Shown here: piece after piece, positions 36,374 to 46,817 of the stretch
Position numbering within the stretch: the first letter of the stretch is position 1
Layout: each line of letters begins with the position of its first letter
Source: Alphaproteobacteria bacterium
GTDB lineage: Bacteria > Pseudomonadota > Alphaproteobacteria > Sphingomonadales > Emcibacteraceae
Assembly: GCA_030428615.1 (NCBI GenBank)
Contig: JAUIDN010000005.1
Location: forward strand, 90,916 to 154,915
Direction: 5' to 3'
Length of the DNA: 64,000 bases
Program-made: the position numbers and the translations under genes
Notes under the pieces: model-generated
Databases searched by the model: none
The model's input: the letters and a program-made list of their open reading frames with translations, nothing else
Told to the model about the DNA's origin: nothing

Positions 36374-38332
36374 ATGCTATTTCGTTTTGATGACTTTGAA
36401 GTTGATCAGGAAAAATTTGAGTTGCGCCGAAACGGCGAGCCTCAGCATATAGAGCCGCAGACTTTCGATTTCCTGTATTTCCTTATAAGGAATGCAGATC
36501 GTGTCGTAACGCGTGAGGAAATAATTGAAGAAGTCTGGCAGGGACGGATTGTCTCAGATACAACGATTTCAAGTTGCGTTAAATCAGCACGAAAAATTCT
36601 TGGCGACGACGGCGAACATCAAAAATACATCAAAACGACGCGCGGCAGAGGTTTCCAATTTGTTGGCAACGTGGATACTGAGAACAAACGCGAAGGAAAA
36701 AACTTTTCTGATACCATCAGAAAACCTACATCCCACCTTACAAAACAGATCGCGATCTACCTGTCCATTGCTGCTCTTGTTTTTGTGATCGGACTTATGC
36801 TTTTTAACAGGTATCAAAGCAGCCCCACAACATTTACTTCCTCAAACAGTGACGCACCGAAAAGAGTAACCGACGAATATACCATCGCCGTCATGCCCTT
36901 CGTTGATCTTAGCGCTGGTGGCAATCAGGAATATTTTGGTGATGGAATATCCGAAGAAGTGCTTAATGTTCTCACGTCCGTTGATCAGTTGAATGTGATC
37001 TCAAGAACAACTGCATTTTCGTTTAAAGGACAAAATTTATCTGTCCCGGAAATAGCAAAGCGGTTAAACGTTAATTATATTGTTGAAGGTTCTGTAAGAA
37101 GCGCTGGTAATCGTATCCGAATATCAGCGCAGCTCGTTGATACCAGAAGTGACAGCCAGCTTTGGTCACAAAATTATGACCGGGAGTTGGATGATATATT
37201 TGCCATTCAGGATGATATCAGCCAGCAAATTGCAGCTGCATTGAAAGTAGAACTTATTGGCGGCAGCATCGGCCGTGCTGCGCCAACGGATAATATGGAA
37301 GCTTATGCACTTTACCTTCAGGGGCACCAGATTTTTTTAAACCGCGGCACACTGGGAGTTGCGAACAATATCGCCAATATCGAACGGGCGATAGGTTTAT
37401 TGCAGCAGGCCGTCGCATTGGATGATCAATTTGCTGAAGCATGGGCCGACCTAGCCACAAGTTATATTGTTATGCCCAGTTACTATGACAGGAATTATTC
37501 TTCTGCCCGTGTTGTACCACTCGCTACCGACGCCGCTGACCGGGCAATCAGAATTAACCCGCAATTATCACAAGCCTGGGCGGTTAAAAGTCTTGTTTAT
37601 CTAAGTCATCTGGATTTCGAACGATCAGAGCAAGCGATTATTCGCGCAACAGACCTGAATCCAAATAATGCGACCGCATGGTTATGGCAGGGACTTCATT
37701 TCGCCGCCGTCGGAAATCAGGGTAAAGCGATCGAAGCTATAAGCCGCGCAATTGAACTGGCACCCTCTGTGCCGATCAACCACAGTGCACTTGGCATGTT
37801 ATTGCATGCAAGAGGGCAACTTAACGAGGCGCTACCATCAATGGACAGGGCTATAAATGATTTAGGCTTCGAGGCAGGCCGTATTGACAGAGCACTTGTC
37901 GCAATATGGAGAGATAACCGTGATCAGGCACTTGATCACATGGTACGTTTTTTAAAAAATTACGATCAAATATCTGATCAGGAACTAAAAGCAAAAGTAA
38001 ACACATATATTGATGCCTATTACGACAGCAACCTGCGAGCTGATGCAGCCAAACTTCTAATGGCGGATATGAAAAAAGGTATTGATACAACCTTTGGTCT
38101 TTACATGCTACAGGACGCAAAAATATTCATTGATGATTTTGAAAATACTTTCGCCAATAAAGGGTTCATCCTTTCTCGGATCTATAACCCGATTGCCAGA
38201 CCGCTTTTTAAGCAAGAAATGTTCAGGGATTATTTAATCAGAATCGGCTTGCTTGATTATTGGCAAAAAAACAGCTTCCCCTATTTCTGCCGCCCTTCCG
38301 GGGAGAATGATTTTGAATGCTATATGGACTAG
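36374..38332 (+). CDS. CadC/ToxR-type winged-helix regulator with TM, TolB-N/FlgO-like domain and TPR repeats
   Basis: VTREEIIEEVWQGRIVSDTTISSCVKSARKILGDDG wHTH; single TM; YTIAVMPFVDLS...YFGDGISEEVLN; TPR repeats; start at ATG 36374. Confidence 0.87.
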   Translation: MLFRFDDFEVDQEKFELRRNGEPQHIEPQTFDFLYFLIRNADRVVTREEIIEEVWQGRIVSDTTISSCVKSARKILGDDGEHQKYIKTTRGRGFQFVGNVDTENKREGKNFSDTIRKPTSHLTKQIAIYLSIAALVFVIGLMLFNRYQSSPTTFTSSNSDAPKRVTDEYTIAVMPFVDLSAGGNQEYFGDGISEEVLNVLTSVDQLNVISRTTAFSFKGQNLSVPEIAKRLNVNYIVEGSVRSAGNRIRISAQLVDTRSDSQLWSQNYDRELDDIFAIQDDISQQIAAALKVELIGGSIGRAAPTDNMEAYALYLQGHQIFLNRGTLGVANNIANIERAIGLLQQAVALDDQFAEAWADLATSYIVMPSYYDRNYSSARVVPLATDAADRAIRINPQLSQAWAVKSLVYLSHLDFERSEQAIIRATDLNPNNATAWLWQGLHFAAVGNQGKAIEAISRAIELAPSVPINHSALGMLLHARGQLNEALPSMDRAINDLGFEAGRIDRALVAIWRDNRDQALDHMVRFLKNYDQISDQELKAKVNTYIDAYYDSNLRADAAKLLMADMKKGIDTTFGLYMLQDAKIFIDDFENTFANKGFILSRIYNPIARPLFKQEMFRDYLIRIGLLDYWQKNSFPYFCRPSGENDFECYMD

Positions 38333-38380
38333 CAACTTCCCCTAGTGTATCGTTTTTAGGACAAATGTTCTGGGACGGCT

Positions 38381-40266
38381 ATGATATATTCATTTGACGG
38401 TTTTGAAATTGATCTTGATAGATTTGAAGTCCGCTTGAACGGAGAAGTCCTTTCAACAGAACCGCTTGTATTTGATTTTCTTCACTTTTTAGCCAAAAAC
38501 CCAAACCGCATTGTAAGCCGTGAAGAACTCATTGATGCGGTATGGAACGGTCGCATCGTTTCCGATGCAACCATAACAAGCTGTATAAAATCTTCGCGAA
38601 AAATCCTTGGTGATAGTGGTGATCATCAAAAATATATCAAGACAGTCCGCGGTCGTGGCATTGAACTTTTAGCCAATGTAACGTCGAAAGAACCTGATTC
38701 CCAAACGGCAGCCCGAAAATCAATCCCCATCAGACCACCTTATCTTCAGTATGCGGCCATTGCCGGACTTTTGCTTATCGCAATTATTCTTTATTTTAAT
38801 CGAAACTCCAGCGACATTGGCACAGAAGATGATCCTGAAGTAGTTCAGTCATCCTATAGAATAGCAGTACTTCCTTTTGCGGACATGAGCACTGAAAGTA
38901 ATCAGAAATATTTTGCAAATGGGATCGCAGAAGAAATATTAAACCTTCTGGCAACCATAGACGGGCTCAAGGTGACGTCACGAACAAGTGCTTTTTCACT
39001 GGCGGAACAAATTTATCAGTACTGGAAATTGCGGATATCCTCGACGTAAATTATATTGTCGATGGGTCGGTTAGAAATTCCGGCAATCAGATCAGGGTAA
39101 CAGCTCAATTAATAGAGGTTGGGACAGATACGCATCTATGGTCCAATACCTATGATCGTGAATTGAACGATATATTTGCCATTCAGGACGAAATAAGCGC
39201 AGCCGTTGCCAATTCACTAAAACCACGGCTGATTGTAGAGGAGTTCCACCGCGACATCCCAACACAGGATATGGAAGCCTATACGCTCTACCTTCAGGGA
39301 CATCAGTTGTTTCTGGAGCGAAGTCGCGAAAATATAGTACGGGCAATTGAATATCTGGAAAGAGCCGTCAAAATTGACCCAGAATTCGCCGAAGCATGGG
39401 CCGACCTTGCTGCAAATTATACCGTAGTCAACTCTTACGGCTCGATTATGGATGATAAAATTGCAGACGCTAACGCATTGGATGCCGCCAATAAGGCCAT
39501 TAAGCTTAAGCCCGGCCTTGCCCAAGGGTGGGCCATCAAGGGATACTTAAATATCAAGGAATTAAAATGGGCCGAAGCACGCGAAGCTCTTGAGCGCGCA
39601 ACGTCGTTAAACCCCCGTAATGAAACAGCCTGGATGTGGCTGGGGTCAAGCTATACATCAACTGGTTTTTTTATTGACGCCAGTAATGCGTGTAAGAAGG
39701 CCCTTGAAATTGCGCCAAGGTCTGCGCTCAACCATGGCAACTTGGGCAGAAATTACCTGATGCTCGGGAATATCGAAGAAGCAAGAAATTCTATTGAAAC
39801 TTCAATCGCGACCGGCTGGTGGCCTGCCAGTATTGAGCGCGCCGCAATCGCCATTATCGACAAAGACAGGAAAAAAGTGGTGGAAGAATACGGGCGTGTT
39901 CTTACCCGGTTTGGCCAATCACAGGACCAGAACCTTACCGTTTACGTTGACGCCTATTTCGATCCTTCAATACAGAAAGACGCCGCCAGCTTACTTCAGG
40001 AAGATATGGAGAAGGACGGATTTCAAGCGATATTTGGAGCCCTTTTGCTTCTTGACGGTGAAACATTCATAGCATACGTGAAACAAAATAATATCGATGT
40101 CATCACTATAATGGCTCATCTATTTCGGCCGCCATTTAGACCACTTCTTAATCAGAAACCCGTTCAAAATTATATGCGGGAGATAGGATTGATCGACTAT
40201 TGGCAGGAAAACGGCTGGCCGGATATTTGCCAGCCTACGGAGAGCACTGATTTCATTTGTTCGTGA
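38381..40266 (+). pseudogene. Second CadC-type winged-helix/TPR regulator, interrupted by a frameshift near 39000-39005
   Basis: ORF 38381-39049 and downstream frame (from ~39004 through the 39163-40266 ORF) together align with the neighbouring paralogue 36374-38332; frame changes after TSAFSL, homology resumes as GTNLSVLEIADILDVNYIVDGSV. Confidence 0.8.
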
Positions 40267-40274
40267 AATCCAAC

Positions 40275-41528
40275 TTAGCCCAGATACCCGTCATCCAACC
40301 TCATTACTGTTTCCAGCAATACTTCAGCGCCGGAATCCAGATGTTTACGTGAAGTGTGTTCTTTCGGATTGTGGCTAATACCGTCTTTTGAAGGCACAAA
40401 AATCATGGCCGATGGGCAAATTCTGGCCATCATCTGGGCGTCATGTCCAGCACCGGAATTCATCCGCTTGTAAAACGTTACTTTTTCTTTCGCCACATCA
40501 GCAATAAGATCAACAAGCCGGTCATCAAATTTCACGGGTTCAAATCGGACAAGTTTCTCCATATCCACGCGCACGCCGTCTTCATCGCAGATATATTCTA
40601 TCACTTCATTCAGCATAAATTCCGCTGCTTTCAGTTTTTCCTCATCACTATTTCTAAGGTCAACAGTCATATAGACCTCACCGGGCACAACATTGACTAG
40701 ATTGGGCTTTGGGCTGATCACCCCTACTGTTCCAACCTGACCATCACCAATTGATTCCGCGATTTCATTTACAGCAACAATCAAACGCGCCGCCGCGAGC
40801 CCCGCGTCTTTTCGCATATGCATCGGTGTCGTGCCAGCATGGTTTGCCTGCCCCCTGAAAGTTACTCCGGTCCAGGATATGCCCTGAACATTTTCAACTG
40901 CACCGATAAAAATATTTTCATTTTCAAGGATCGGACCCTGTTCAATATGAAGCTCAATAAACGCATGCGGAATCACCGAACCACATTCCATTGTTCCAAG
41001 ATAATTGGCCCGAATAAGTTCTTCCAGAAGCGTCTGACCGTCAGTCGAAACAATATCATGTGCACTTGCAACGCCCATCCCACCTGCATAAACAAGTGAG
41101 CCAAGCATGTCAGGTAGAAACCTTACCCCTTCCTCGTTGGTGAAAATAGCAACACACAAATCAAGTTTGGGGGTAATATTATTCTCGACATAGGTGGTTA
41201 TTACTTCAAGTCCGCTAATGACCCCGTAACAGCCATCCAGATGCCCACCGTTACCAACAGTATCAATGTGAGACCCCATCATGATAGGAGATCCATTCTG
41301 CTCCCCTTTCAGGGTACCAAAAATATTACCGATCTTGTCGATTGCAACATCAAGGCCTGCATCCTTCATCCAGGAAACAAGTAAATCCCTGCCTAATTTA
41401 TCCTCGTCGGTAAGCGCAATGCGACGCGCACCCCCCTCGGATGTTTTTCCGATTTCAGCAAGCGCCGCTATGCGGTCATGTATTCTGTCTGTGTTTAGTT
41501 TCAAAAATTTTACCTCGGATGAAGCCAC
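40275..41528 (-). CDS. M20-family Zn-dependent amidase (allantoate amidohydrolase / N-carbamoyl-L-amino-acid hydrolase / ureidoglycolate-type)
   Basis: GSHIDTVGNGGHLDGCYGVISGLEVI, TNEEGVRF, IELHIEQGPILE, GQANHAGTTPMHMRKDA, NSGAGHDAQMMA. Confidence 0.87.
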   Translation of the reverse strand: MASSEVKFLKLNTDRIHDRIAALAEIGKTSEGGARRIALTDEDKLGRDLLVSWMKDAGLDVAIDKIGNIFGTLKGEQNGSPIMMGSHIDTVGNGGHLDGCYGVISGLEVITTYVENNITPKLDLCVAIFTNEEGVRFLPDMLGSLVYAGGMGVASAHDIVSTDGQTLLEELIRANYLGTMECGSVIPHAFIELHIEQGPILENENIFIGAVENVQGISWTGVTFRGQANHAGTTPMHMRKDAGLAAARLIVAVNEIAESIGDGQVGTVGVISPKPNLVNVVPGEVYMTVDLRNSDEEKLKAAEFMLNEVIEYICDEDGVRVDMEKLVRFEPVKFDDRLVDLIADVAKEKVTFYKRMNSGAGHDAQMMARICPSAMIFVPSKDGISHNPKEHTSRKHLDSGAEVLLETVMRLDDGYLG

Positions 41529-42994
41529 CCCGGAAGAAAGCTGTATGGATCTTTATTTACCTTATCATCGTAGTCAATATTAAGTTCTGCAAGTTTTTTT
41601 TGCAGTTTTCCATCCTTGCAATCCTCAAAAACATCTGTGCATCCACCGACAAATTTGCCGTCAATAAATATTTGAGGAAACGTATCCCATGTTGTTTTGT
41701 TTCTAAGCGCCGCACGCAATTTGCTCCCGCGGTTATTTTCCTGATATTTGGCCGCATCAATATCAATCGCTTTATAATTGATGCCGTAAGCCGCGCACAT
41801 CTTTTTTACGGACCAGCAAAATTCACACCACTCAAGTGCGAATATGACAACAGGGTTGTTTTTATCTGATATAATCTCATTCACTTCTTTTACTGCTTCC
41901 GGTTCGGGTGCTGCCTCTTTCTCTTTATCAGGCGCGGGCGCGGGCGCGACATCAAAGCGGTAATTCGGTGATGATTTTGAAATTTCTTCCTCTTCTTCTG
42001 TCATTTCCGTCGCAACCCAATCAAAAAGCGGGGTGCTTAAATAGCGCTCACCGGTATCAGGAAGCATCACAAGAATATTCGACCCGTCCGGAGCCGTCTT
42101 GGCGATTTCAAGTGCCGCAGCCATACCGGCACCAGCCGTGACACCAACAAAAACACCCTCCTTTTGAGCAAGGTTTTTGGAGCACTCCATAGCGAAATTC
42201 CCATCAACGGCGATCAAATCATCAATATGATGATCGTGAACCGCCTGCTCGGTGAGTTTTGGAATAAAATCCGGCGTCCAGCCCTGCATAAGATGGGGTC
42301 GAAAGTTTGGATGACTTTCCTTATTTGTCCCGTCAGCGTTTCTTGATTGCGGGATACCACTTGCCAAAAGACGGGCATTATCAGGTTCACACGCTATAAT
42401 TTTTGTATCCGGGCTTTTTGATTTTAAGACACGTGAAACCCCGTTCAATGTTCCACCAGACCCGAAGCCCGTCACCCAGTAATCAAGACCGATTTCAGAA
42501 AAATCATCCAATATTTCCACAGCGGTTGTTTTTTCGTGAATATCCGCGTTGGCCGGATTTTCAAATTGTTTTGATTGCCACCACCCATGGGTTTTGGCCA
42601 GCTCCTCTGCCTTCGCAACCATGCCGGATCCTTTTTGCGATGCCGGTGTCAGAACGACCTTAGCCCCCAGATAACGCATCAATTTACGCCGTTCTACACT
42701 AAAGCTTTCTGCCATCGTAATCACCAGCGGATAACCACGCTGTGCACACACCATTGCAAGCGCAATACCTGTGTTGCCGCTCGTTGCTTCAACAATCGTC
42801 TGCCCTGGTTTTAATTCACCGCTTTTCTCAGCGGCGGTGATCACACCCAGCGCCAAGCGGTCCTTAACGGAGCCAAGTGGATTGAAATATTCAAGTTTAC
42901 CATAAATATTTACATTCTTCGGCCCAATATTATTTAACTTCACAACGGGTGTATTCCCGATTGTTTCAACAATATTATCATAAATTTTACCCAT
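41510..42994 (-). CDS. Cysteine synthase A (O-acetylserine sulfhydrylase) fused to C-terminal glutaredoxin domain
   Basis: CysK: GNTPVVKL, NPLGSVKDRLAL (PLP Lys), EATSGNTGIALAMV, GFGSGGTLNG; linker APAPAPDKEKEAAPEPE; glutaredoxin: VVIFALEWCEFCWSVKKM, TFPQIFIDGKFVGGCTD. Confidence 0.9.
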   Translation of the reverse strand: MGKIYDNIVETIGNTPVVKLNNIGPKNVNIYGKLEYFNPLGSVKDRLALGVITAAEKSGELKPGQTIVEATSGNTGIALAMVCAQRGYPLVITMAESFSVERRKLMRYLGAKVVLTPASQKGSGMVAKAEELAKTHGWWQSKQFENPANADIHEKTTAVEILDDFSEIGLDYWVTGFGSGGTLNGVSRVLKSKSPDTKIIACEPDNARLLASGIPQSRNADGTNKESHPNFRPHLMQGWTPDFIPKLTEQAVHDHHIDDLIAVDGNFAMECSKNLAQKEGVFVGVTAGAGMAAALEIAKTAPDGSNILVMLPDTGERYLSTPLFDWVATEMTEEEEEISKSSPNYRFDVAPAPAPDKEKEAAPEPEAVKEVNEIISDKNNPVVIFALEWCEFCWSVKKMCAAYGINYKAIDIDAAKYQENNRGSKLRAALRNKTTWDTFPQIFIDGKFVGGCTDVFEDCKDGKLQKKLAELNIDYDDKVNKDPYSFLPGWLHPR

Positions 42995-43177
42995 TTTCTT
43001 TTCCTCGAATCTTGCTTTTGTTTACGTTAATCAAACTCTGCTTGTGAGTTTCCGTTAATGGGGACTAGATACCGTACCAAAAAATATGGTGCTTGAAGAA
43101 AAGCTGCATATATAATGTATTTATAGTGTAGAAAGTATGGAGAATGCAGTAAAGCTAAATAAAACAGATTAAATTCA

Positions 43178-44677
43178 TCAATCCTCGCCACGGCTATCAT
43201 GGCCGTACATATTCATCATCAGCTTAATACTTATAAACTGCACAATCATAATGAAGAAAATAATATAAGGTGTTTGATAAAAGCCGGCGACGATGAACGC
43301 CAGCATGGTCATCACACCGTTTAATGCGGCATAGGCAAACTGGGTGGATACATGATCAATATGCGCGCACCCCGCCCCCATGGACGCAAGCACCGTGGTA
43401 TCGGAAATTGGCGACGTATGATCCCCAAACAAACCGCCACTTAAAACGGCAGCGATGGTTAAAATCATTGGTGCGTTAAGCGTATATGCAATCGGCACTA
43501 CAATAATCATCAGTATGGCGAAAGTCCCGTACGACGAACCGGTGGCAAACGACATCAGCGCGCCAAGGAAGAATACAATAAGCGGAAAGAAGCTTGGCTC
43601 AATCCTATCGCCAATCAGTGTGGCCAGATAGGCCCCTGTCTGCAATTCACGGCACAGCGAACTCAGCGTCCAGGCGAGTACAAGCACAAAACAAATAAAA
43701 ACAAGTTTCTGCATACCGCGAACAAACATATTCAGACTGTCATTATATGATTTATTTTGATGTTTTTTCAGCAGGTACGCGCAAGCGAGTGACGCAAAAA
43801 TATAGGAAAGACAAATGCCCGCACGTGCATGAATGCTTTTGATACCTTCCATATAAGCAAAATATCCTATGTAGACGACCATTGTAGCCAACATAACCGT
43901 AATCGGTAATAACACTGTACTTAACTTTGGCTCTTCTTCATGTTCCTCTTCCGCGATCTCATCATCAAGTGTGCCATCTATCAACGCTTTATTATAACGG
44001 GTTTGGGCGGCCGCCATGGGTCCAAAGTCCTTCCCCGTTGTTAAAATCATCGGTATCGATATAAGCGCGAGAAAGGCATAAAACTGATAGGGCCAAACAC
44101 TTAACAGAACGCTGAATGGTTCGCCTTCAATCCCAACGTCATTATATGCATTTTCAATAAGGCTCATGATATAAACACCCCAACCGACAAACGGTACGAG
44201 AATACTGAGCGGGGCCGCAGTCGTATCAATAATATAAGCGAGCTTTTCACGACAAATTTTAAGCTCGCGAAATACCGGTTTAAATAACGGCCCTACAATC
44301 AATGCATTACCGCTATCTGTAAAAAACACGCTAAGGCCGGTTGTCCATGCCGCGAGTTGCGCTTTACCGGGGCTGCCGATAAATTTCACCATCACGGATG
44401 CGAACGCGCGCGATCCACCCGATTTATCAAGCAAATGAATAAAACCACCGATAGTCAGCATAACCACCAGGACCTGTGTATTTGATCCGGAAGATACTTG
44501 TATAAAAGCATGTTCTTCAATAAGCTCTGCAAAAGCCATAAACGGGTTAAAGTCGGCAATGATCAACGCGCCGCAATAAGAACCAATCGACAGTGAAAAA
44601 ATAATATTTCTTGTATAAATTGCCAGAACAATACTAAGTGCCGGTGGCAATACGGATAAAACACCGTAGCTTTCCAT
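43178..44677 (-). CDS. NhaC-family Na+/H+ antiporter-like protein (paralogue 1)
   Basis: GGLFGDHTSPISDTTVLASMGAGCAHIDHVSTQ; MSFATGSSYGTFAI. Confidence 0.88.
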   Translation of the reverse strand: MESYGVLSVLPPALSIVLAIYTRNIIFSLSIGSYCGALIIADFNPFMAFAELIEEHAFIQVSSGSNTQVLVVMLTIGGFIHLLDKSGGSRAFASVMVKFIGSPGKAQLAAWTTGLSVFFTDSGNALIVGPLFKPVFRELKICREKLAYIIDTTAAPLSILVPFVGWGVYIMSLIENAYNDVGIEGEPFSVLLSVWPYQFYAFLALISIPMILTTGKDFGPMAAAQTRYNKALIDGTLDDEIAEEEHEEEPKLSTVLLPITVMLATMVVYIGYFAYMEGIKSIHARAGICLSYIFASLACAYLLKKHQNKSYNDSLNMFVRGMQKLVFICFVLVLAWTLSSLCRELQTGAYLATLIGDRIEPSFFPLIVFFLGALMSFATGSSYGTFAILMIIVVPIAYTLNAPMILTIAAVLSGGLFGDHTSPISDTTVLASMGAGCAHIDHVSTQFAYAALNGVMTMLAFIVAGFYQTPYIIFFIMIVQFISIKLMMNMYGHDSRGED

Positions 44678-44743
44678 TAAACCTTCCCCTTTTCTCTTTC
44701 ATTCACCCTAGAGGAAGCCTTGAGGATTGCAAAGTATTATTTT

Positions 44744-46216
44744 CTAACGGCCATAGCGGTACATCAACGCGCGAATAGCAAAATACTGCAACAATATCAT
44801 AATCAGAACCACATATGGGGTCTGATAAATTGCCAATAGAAAAAATGAGCATATCGTTGCAACCCCTGCTATCAGCGCATAAGGAAACTGTGTTGAAACA
44901 TGATTGATGTGCGGGCAATCAGCCCCCATTGAGGCGAGCACCGTGGTATCAGATATCGGCGATGTGTGATCCCCAAATAACCCCCCACTTAAAATGGCGG
45001 CGATGGTAAGAACCAGGTCGGCATTTAAGATATGTGCAACCGGTAACGTCGTTGCCACCAATATTGCAAAAGTGCCAAAAGATGACCCGGTCGCAAATGA
45101 CATCATCGCCCCAATGAAAAATACCACAATCGGGAAAAATTTCGGATCAAGATTATCACCGACAAGGGTAGCAAGATACTGTCCGGTTTCAAGTTCCCTG
45201 CATATTGAGCTTAACGCCCAGGCCAGTGCCAAAATCGCACAAACGCTGATTAAATTGCCCATCCCTTTAAAAAACAGCGTCATGGATTCATCAAAAGAGG
45301 TACCTTGATTGCGCTTCATAATATAGGCGCACCCCATTGAAGAAAAAATATAAGACAGGCAAAGACCCGCATTCACATGAACGCTTTTCACGCCTTCCGT
45401 TGCCGCATAATAACCAAGAATAGATGCCAGTGTTACAATCATGATTGCAAATGGTAAAATAACAATAAGCAGACTTTGATTGTCCTCCTCTTTTCTTCCC
45501 GGTTCCGATGATGTCGATTGTTGCTCTTTTAAATATTCCGCCTGCGCCCGTGCCATCGGACCGAAATCTTTTCCGGTTGAAATAATCATTGGTACCGCAA
45601 AGAGCGCCAGGAAGGCATAAAACTGATAGGGCCAGACACTCAAAAGCACTTCGAACGGTTCTCCGGAAATACCCATATTTGAATATGCGTTCTCAATCAA
45701 ACTCATGATATAGACCGCCCAACTTGCGAACGGGATCAATATGACCACCGGAGCGGCCGTTGTATCAATGATATAGGCGAGCTTTTCCCGACAAACCTTG
45801 AGTTCGCGAAATACCGGCCTAAAAAGCGGGCCAACAATCAATGAATTCGCGGTATCGGAAAAAAAGACGCTGATACCGGCCATCCATGTTGCCAATTGAC
45901 CTTTACGCGGGCTTGAAACAAATTTGACCATCGCGGCGGAAAAAGCCTTAGCACCACCTGATTCTTCCAGCATCCTTACGAAACCGCCAATAATCATCGT
46001 GATCAGAATAACCTGTGAATTGGAGGGACTGGCAACCTGGACGAATACATGATCACGCATCAGACTAACGGTTGCGAAAAACGGATTATAAGCATTGAGA
46101 ATTAAAGTGCCGCTTAATGCACCAACAGCGAGGGATAGAATAATGTTCCGGGTATATACAGCCAGAAAAACGCTCAACACGGGCGGTATCACCGATAAAA
46201 AACCGTAACTTTCCAT
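44744..46216 (-). CDS. NhaC-family Na+/H+ antiporter-like protein (paralogue 2)
   Basis: GGLFGDHTSPISDTTVLASMGADCPHINHVSTQ; high similarity to the 43178-44677 product. Confidence 0.88.
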   Translation of the reverse strand: MESYGFLSVIPPVLSVFLAVYTRNIILSLAVGALSGTLILNAYNPFFATVSLMRDHVFVQVASPSNSQVILITMIIGGFVRMLEESGGAKAFSAAMVKFVSSPRKGQLATWMAGISVFFSDTANSLIVGPLFRPVFRELKVCREKLAYIIDTTAAPVVILIPFASWAVYIMSLIENAYSNMGISGEPFEVLLSVWPYQFYAFLALFAVPMIISTGKDFGPMARAQAEYLKEQQSTSSEPGRKEEDNQSLLIVILPFAIMIVTLASILGYYAATEGVKSVHVNAGLCLSYIFSSMGCAYIMKRNQGTSFDESMTLFFKGMGNLISVCAILALAWALSSICRELETGQYLATLVGDNLDPKFFPIVVFFIGAMMSFATGSSFGTFAILVATTLPVAHILNADLVLTIAAILSGGLFGDHTSPISDTTVLASMGADCPHINHVSTQFPYALIAGVATICSFFLLAIYQTPYVVLIMILLQYFAIRALMYRYGR

Positions 46217-46294
46217 TAAATTCTCCCTCTTTAATCTCTACCCTAAATAAATTAGGCCGGAGTTCAAGAAGAAAGCGGAAAATATAGTATCCCT

Positions 46295-46645
46295 TTAGTT
46301 TTCGTTGGAGGGGCGTTTTTTGATTAAATGTGTCCAACCATTTTGAGCTTTGCTTTTAAGAAGTTCAATGGTTTCAAACAGGGTGGCTTCTTTATCGTAT
46401 TTTTTTGTCAATTCGGCTTGATCATCCTGATCCTGAAATTTCTTAAACTGTATTTCGACCTGTTTCAGATTTTCATGAACGGTTGATCCACCATCTTCTT
46501 CAACAGGACGCGAAATATTTTCAAGACTGTAATCATCAAGATCATAATCGCGTTTAAGCACTTCACGCACAAGATCATGCATTGTAACATCCGGGTCGCT
46601 GCCCTTTTCTTCCATGATTTTATGAAGACGTTTGATGTCTATCAT
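46295..46645 (-). CDS. Hypothetical protein (116 aa)
   Basis: Isolated ORF with coding-like composition. Confidence 0.5.
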   Translation of the reverse strand: MIDIKRLHKIMEEKGSDPDVTMHDLVREVLKRDYDLDDYSLENISRPVEEDGGSTVHENLKQVEIQFKKFQDQDDQAELTKKYDKEATLFETIELLKSKAQNGWTHLIKKRPSNEN

Positions 46646-46770
46646 ACCTGTAACCCTACTTGTTTTTTTGAACCTTCAATACTAACGACAGTTAGTAAAC
46701 AACAGGTTACGAAATAGAGTTAATTGTAATTATCCATAATGAAAAAGAGATCAATATTATAAGCCAAAAA

Positions 46771-46797
46771 CAAAGAGCGCCGCTAGGGCGCTCTTTG
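46771..46797 (-). terminator. Rho-independent terminator CAAAGAGCGCC-GCTAG-GGCGCTCTTTG, T5 on minus strand
   Basis: Perfect 11-bp stem just 3' of the minus-strand gene ending at 46818, followed on that strand by TTTTTGG. Confidence 0.9.
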
Positions 46798-46817
46798 TAT
46801 GTTATTTACAGAAACAT

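Noticed and set aside
41930-41952. Short gcgggcgcgggcgcg low-complexity tract, considered as a repeat element
   Set aside because: Encodes the Ala/Pro interdomain linker of the CysK-glutaredoxin fusion; not an independent repeat
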